This document shows positions 61,831 to 64,000 of a stretch of DNA of 64,000 nucleotides, in pieces. Below the pieces are notes generated by a model. It worked only from the letters and a program-made list of their open reading frames with translations, was not told the DNA's origin and searched no databases. The position numbers were made by a program, and so were the translations under genes. The stretch is from Streptomyces sp. NBC_01231. GTDB lineage: Bacteria > Actinomycetota > Actinomycetes > Streptomycetales > Streptomycetaceae. Numbering within the stretch: the first letter of the stretch is position 1; each line of letters opens with the position of its first letter. The stretch lies in the NCBI GenBank assembly GCA_035999765.1, contig CP108521.1, positions 9,424,001 to 9,488,000 on the forward strand, in the 5' to 3' direction.

Positions 61831-63723
61831 TCAGGCGGGGCGCACCGCGCCGCGGATCGCGGACTCGCCGGCGTGGAAGACCGACTCCTCGCGGATGTAC
61901 GCCCCCGGACCCGGCGCGTGGATCATCGTGCCGTTGCCGACGAAGAGGCCCACATGGCTGAGGTCGTCGAAGAAGAAGATCAGGTCCCCGACCCGGACTT
62001 CGGCGAGCGGGACCGCCGTGCCGACGGTCGCCTGCCCCTGCGCGGTGCGCGGGAGTCCGACCCCGGCGGCCTTCCAGGAGGCCTGGGTCAGCCCGGCCGC
62101 GTCGTACGATCCCGGCCCGGCCGCGCCCCACACGCACGGCCGGCCGATCTGGGCGCGGGCGAAGGCGACCACCTTGGCGGCCTTGAGGTCGTACCCCGCG
62201 TCCCTCGCCTGGCCGGCCGGAACGGGCGCGACGGGGGCGGGCGCGGGGATCGGGTCGACGGGTGCTGTGGTGGCGTACGCGGGGGCCGGGGTGACGGGGA
62301 GACCGGGCGGGAAGCCCTGGTCGGTCGGCAGGCCGGCGGGGTACGCGGGAGCGGGGGTGGCGTTGCCCGGGGTGAAGGTGGCCGCGGCGGGCGGGTTGGT
62401 GAAGTACGCGGGGGCCTGGGTGTGGGGCAGGCCGGGCGTCGGGGTTACGGGCACGCCATGTGACGGCGTGAACGCGGGGTCGACCGTGAGACCGGGGGCG
62501 AGTGTGGTGGCCGGTGCGGTCATCGCGTTCGTGGCGTATGCGGAGCCCGGGGCGGCGGCCGCATCGGGTGTGGGTGCGAAGGCGGGGCCGACCGGGCCGG
62601 GGGCGGGCATGGGGGCCGGGTCGGTCGGCAGGTTCGTACCGTACGCGGGGGCCTGGACGGTGGGCAGGCCGGACGTGGTCGTGAAGGCCGGGTGGTCGAT
62701 CGGGAGGCCCGGGGTGAGCGCGGGGGCCGGGCCGGCGGTCAGGGAGTTGATGAACGTGGGGTCGGCAGTGACCGGCAGCTCCGCGGACGGCGCGTAGCTC
62801 GGGGTGACCGGCAGGTCCGCGGACGGCGCGTAGCTCGGGGTGGCCGGCAGATCCGGGGTGAGGTCGGTCTGCGGGAGGAACTGCCACTGGGTGCCGGTCT
62901 GCGTGAAGTCCGGTTCCGCGGGAGCGGGCCAGGTGGCCTCGGCCGGCCGGGACTCGATCGCCGCGAGCGGCGTGCTGAGCTGCGCGGAGCGGTGGGCGGC
63001 CAGCAACTCGCCGGCCCGGGCGAGCTTTTGCTGGTTGCGCTGCTTGGTGGCCCGCAACGGCGACGATCCGGAGTCGGCGGCGGGCACGGCAGGCGCGGTG
63101 GACGCGGCGGACAGCGCCCTGGGGGCATCCTGCGAGGGCTCCGCGGCACTCGGCAGCGCCGGAACGGATCGGGCGGTCAACTCGGGGGCGGACCCGGCGG
63201 TCAACTCCGGGACGGCCCGGTCTGCCGTCCTCGGCCCTTCGAGGGCCTTGGCCGGCCGCTCGGCCGGGCGTGACGGCCGGGTCTCGGGCGGACGGGTCGG
63301 ACGGGCAGGCGTCCGGCCGGACGGCAGGACGGCAGGGGTGGTCGGGCCCAGCTTGGTGCGGGCCACGTCGAACCACTGCCGGGCGACATCGGTGAGCGCG
63401 GGAGCGGCGGCTTCACGGGCGTTGCCGGTGGCCGGACCGGCGCCGCGACGTTCGGCGCTCGCGGGCGCCTCGCCCCGCTGACGCGGGATCGCCGCCGCGC
63501 GCGTGGCGTTGTAGTTCCCCGTGTCGCTCTCGGCGCGGTCGTAGAGGCTGTTGACCCGCTGCTGGACCTCGTCGCGGCTCGGGGCGTCGTCTCCCGTGGC
63601 GGCCGCCGCGCCCGCGGTCTGCGAGAGCAGGGCCACTGAGGTGAGGGCCGCCGTCGCCAGCGCGGAGTTGCGCATACCCGGGAGACCGTTTCCTCCGGGG
63701 CGCGAGGTTCGTTCCGGCGCCAT
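61831..63723 (-). CDS. Secreted NlpC/P60-type protein lacking the usual catalytic cysteine
   Basis: A 630-residue exported protein. Signal peptide at ~1-45 (NSALATAALTSVALLSQTAGAAAA), a helical N-terminal part with DEVQQRVNSLYDRAESDTGNYN, a ~300-residue Pro/Ala/Thr linker with repeats such as PATPSYAPSADLPVTPSYAPSAELP, and a C-terminal NlpC/P60 domain (KVVAFARAQIGRPCVWGAAGPGSYDAAGLTQ, LPRTAQGQ, RVGDLIFFF, LSHVGLFVGNGTMIHAPGPG). The catalytic motif is normally DCSGL; here it is DAAGL (~residues 539-543). The His region is kept. A Cys six residues before GPGSY (RPCVWG) replaces the usual Tyr. It may bind rather than cut peptidoglycan. ATG 63723 has AAGGAG upstream; GTG 63753 is an alternative. 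Confidence 0.87.
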   Translation of the reverse strand: MAPERTSRPGGNGLPGMRNSALATAALTSVALLSQTAGAAAATGDDAPSRDEVQQRVNSLYDRAESDTGNYNATRAAAIPRQRGEAPASAERRGAGPATGNAREAAAPALTDVARQWFDVARTKLGPTTPAVLPSGRTPARPTRPPETRPSRPAERPAKALEGPRTADRAVPELTAGSAPELTARSVPALPSAAEPSQDAPRALSAASTAPAVPAADSGSSPLRATKQRNQQKLARAGELLAAHRSAQLSTPLAAIESRPAEATWPAPAEPDFTQTGTQWQFLPQTDLTPDLPATPSYAPSADLPVTPSYAPSAELPVTADPTFINSLTAGPAPALTPGLPIDHPAFTTTSGLPTVQAPAYGTNLPTDPAPMPAPGPVGPAFAPTPDAAAAPGSAYATNAMTAPATTLAPGLTVDPAFTPSHGVPVTPTPGLPHTQAPAYFTNPPAAATFTPGNATPAPAYPAGLPTDQGFPPGLPVTPAPAYATTAPVDPIPAPAPVAPVPAGQARDAGYDLKAAKVVAFARAQIGRPCVWGAAGPGSYDAAGLTQASWKAAGVGLPRTAQGQATVGTAVPLAEVRVGDLIFFFDDLSHVGLFVGNGTMIHAPGPGAYIREESVFHAGESAIRGAVRPA

Positions 63724-63794
63724 GGGGGCCGTACTCCTTCCGTGCTCGGGCACGCGACTCGGCGGGTTCGCCGGAGGGAGTCGTGTGGCCCATG

Positions 63795-63812
63795 AGCCAA
63801 CTTAGCCAACTT
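63795..63812. repeat. 9-base tandem repeat in the NlpC/P60 promoter region
   Basis: AGCCAACTT occurs twice head to tail 70-90 bases upstream of the NlpC/P60 start, next to GTGTGA-CTA-GTGTGA. This AT-richer stretch (63795-63850) is probably the promoter region; no known riboswitch was recognised. Confidence 0.4.
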
Positions 63813-63900
63813 GTGTGACTAGTGTGAAGATTGAGGAGCCAAATGTCCGATACGTAGCTGTGACCTTCGTCCCTCTGTGCTTGCAGGGGGCATGAATGCG

Positions 63901-64000
63901 TCATCTCCTACGTGCTCGTTGTCGCCACGCCTCGTAGTGATCGAGCACAGTCTCCTCGATCGGGCGGTAGTTGAGGCCCAGTTCGTGCACGCTTCTGCTG
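63901..64000 (-). CDS. 3' end of a probable NAD-dependent epimerase/dehydratase, cut by window edge
   Basis: The last 32 codons of a leftward gene, reading SRSVHELGLNYRPIEETVLD then HYEAWRQRARRR and stop (63901-63903). The pattern ...ELGL.YRPIEETV.D..EW is the usual C-terminal end of extended short-chain dehydrogenases such as epimerases and dihydroflavonol-reductase-like enzymes. Everything upstream is outside the window. Confidence 0.55.
   Translation of the reverse strand, partial: SRSVHELGLNYRPIEETVLDHYEAWRQRARRR

Noticed and set aside
63724..63900. c-di-AMP (ydaO-type) riboswitch before the NlpC/P60 gene
   Set aside because: Such riboswitches precede many actinobacterial wall-hydrolase genes, but I could not recognise the conserved core in this 177-base leader.
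1..64000. tRNA, rRNA, insertion sequences, phage or integrative elements
   Set aside because: None seen: no transposase, integrase or recombinase motif in any plausible gene and no tRNA-like fold or att-type repeat noticed by eye. A tRNAscan and IS search would be needed to be sure.

Overview
The window is actinobacterial chromosome, almost certainly Streptomyces. It is very GC-rich throughout with strong third-position GC, uses GTG/TTG starts and GTGA/ATGA stop-start overlaps, carries a conservon (cvnA-D) and two TTA (bldA-type) codons, and contains several Streptomyces-typical protein families (DUF6397, DUF5709, CebR-type operator). No rRNA, tRNA, CRISPR array, insertion sequence or integrase was seen.

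Layout. 1-4.7 kb: a conservon signalling operon (cvnA truncated at the left edge, cvnB, cvnC, cvnD), a PPOX flavin/F420 oxidoreductase, an orphan duplicate of the conservon roadblock protein, and a DUF6397 protein. 4.7-9.9 kb: housekeeping-like genes read leftwards or singly (tesB thioesterase, Ski2-type helicase, membrane metal-hydrolase, ribosomal protein L31 type B, DUF5709). 10.1-13.8 kb: a heterodimeric ABC exporter whose two halves carry complementary defects in the ATP sites. 13.9-21.4 kb: an L,D-transpeptidase-like lipoprotein, a secreted PNGase A-like amidase, a dicarboxylate symporter with a Crp-type site, a MarR regulator divergent from an ABC exporter across a clear inverted repeat, and a short MltG-like protein. 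21.5-27 kb: a leftward alkanesulfonate operon (ssuC-ssuB-ssuA-ssuD plus an FMO-type flavoprotein) preceded by a cysteine-ending leader peptide translated from a probable leaderless transcript. 27.6-38.3 kb: a very small biosynthetic cluster, a flavin-dependent halogenase translationally coupled to one 2771-residue polyketide synthase (ligase-ACP-KS-AT-DH-KR-ACP-TE), with a TTA codon at PKS codon 30; a DUF427 gene lies just upstream.

38.4-45.7 kb: a complete predicted L-gulonate/fructuronate/mannonate route (idonate/gulonate dehydrogenase, UxuB, ManD, KDG kinase, MFS importer) under a divergent GntR regulator with a palindromic operator. 45.8-50.9 kb: a DHA2 drug exporter and pyruvate carboxylase. 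51-52.8 kb: secreted GH5 mannanase behind a perfect CebR-type box. 52.8-58.2 kb: a decayed TetR gene, then a molybdenum hydroxylase operon (FeS, FAD, Mo subunits and XdhC), the XdhC gene carrying an in-frame palindromic insertion. 58.4-63.7 kb: a GH115 alpha-glucuronidase with a TTA codon in its signal peptide, and an NlpC/P60 protein lacking the usual catalytic cysteine. The last 100 bases hold the 3' end of a leftward gene resembling an NAD-dependent epimerase.

How it fits together: the right half has a plant-polymer and sugar-acid flavour (mannanase, glucuronidase, gulonate/mannonate catabolism, pyruvate carboxylase), while the most original items are the PKS-halogenase pair, the sulfonate leader peptide, and several apparently modified enzymes (ABC pair, NlpC/P60, thioesterase with Cys). 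All functional calls rest on reading motifs by eye; no database search was run.
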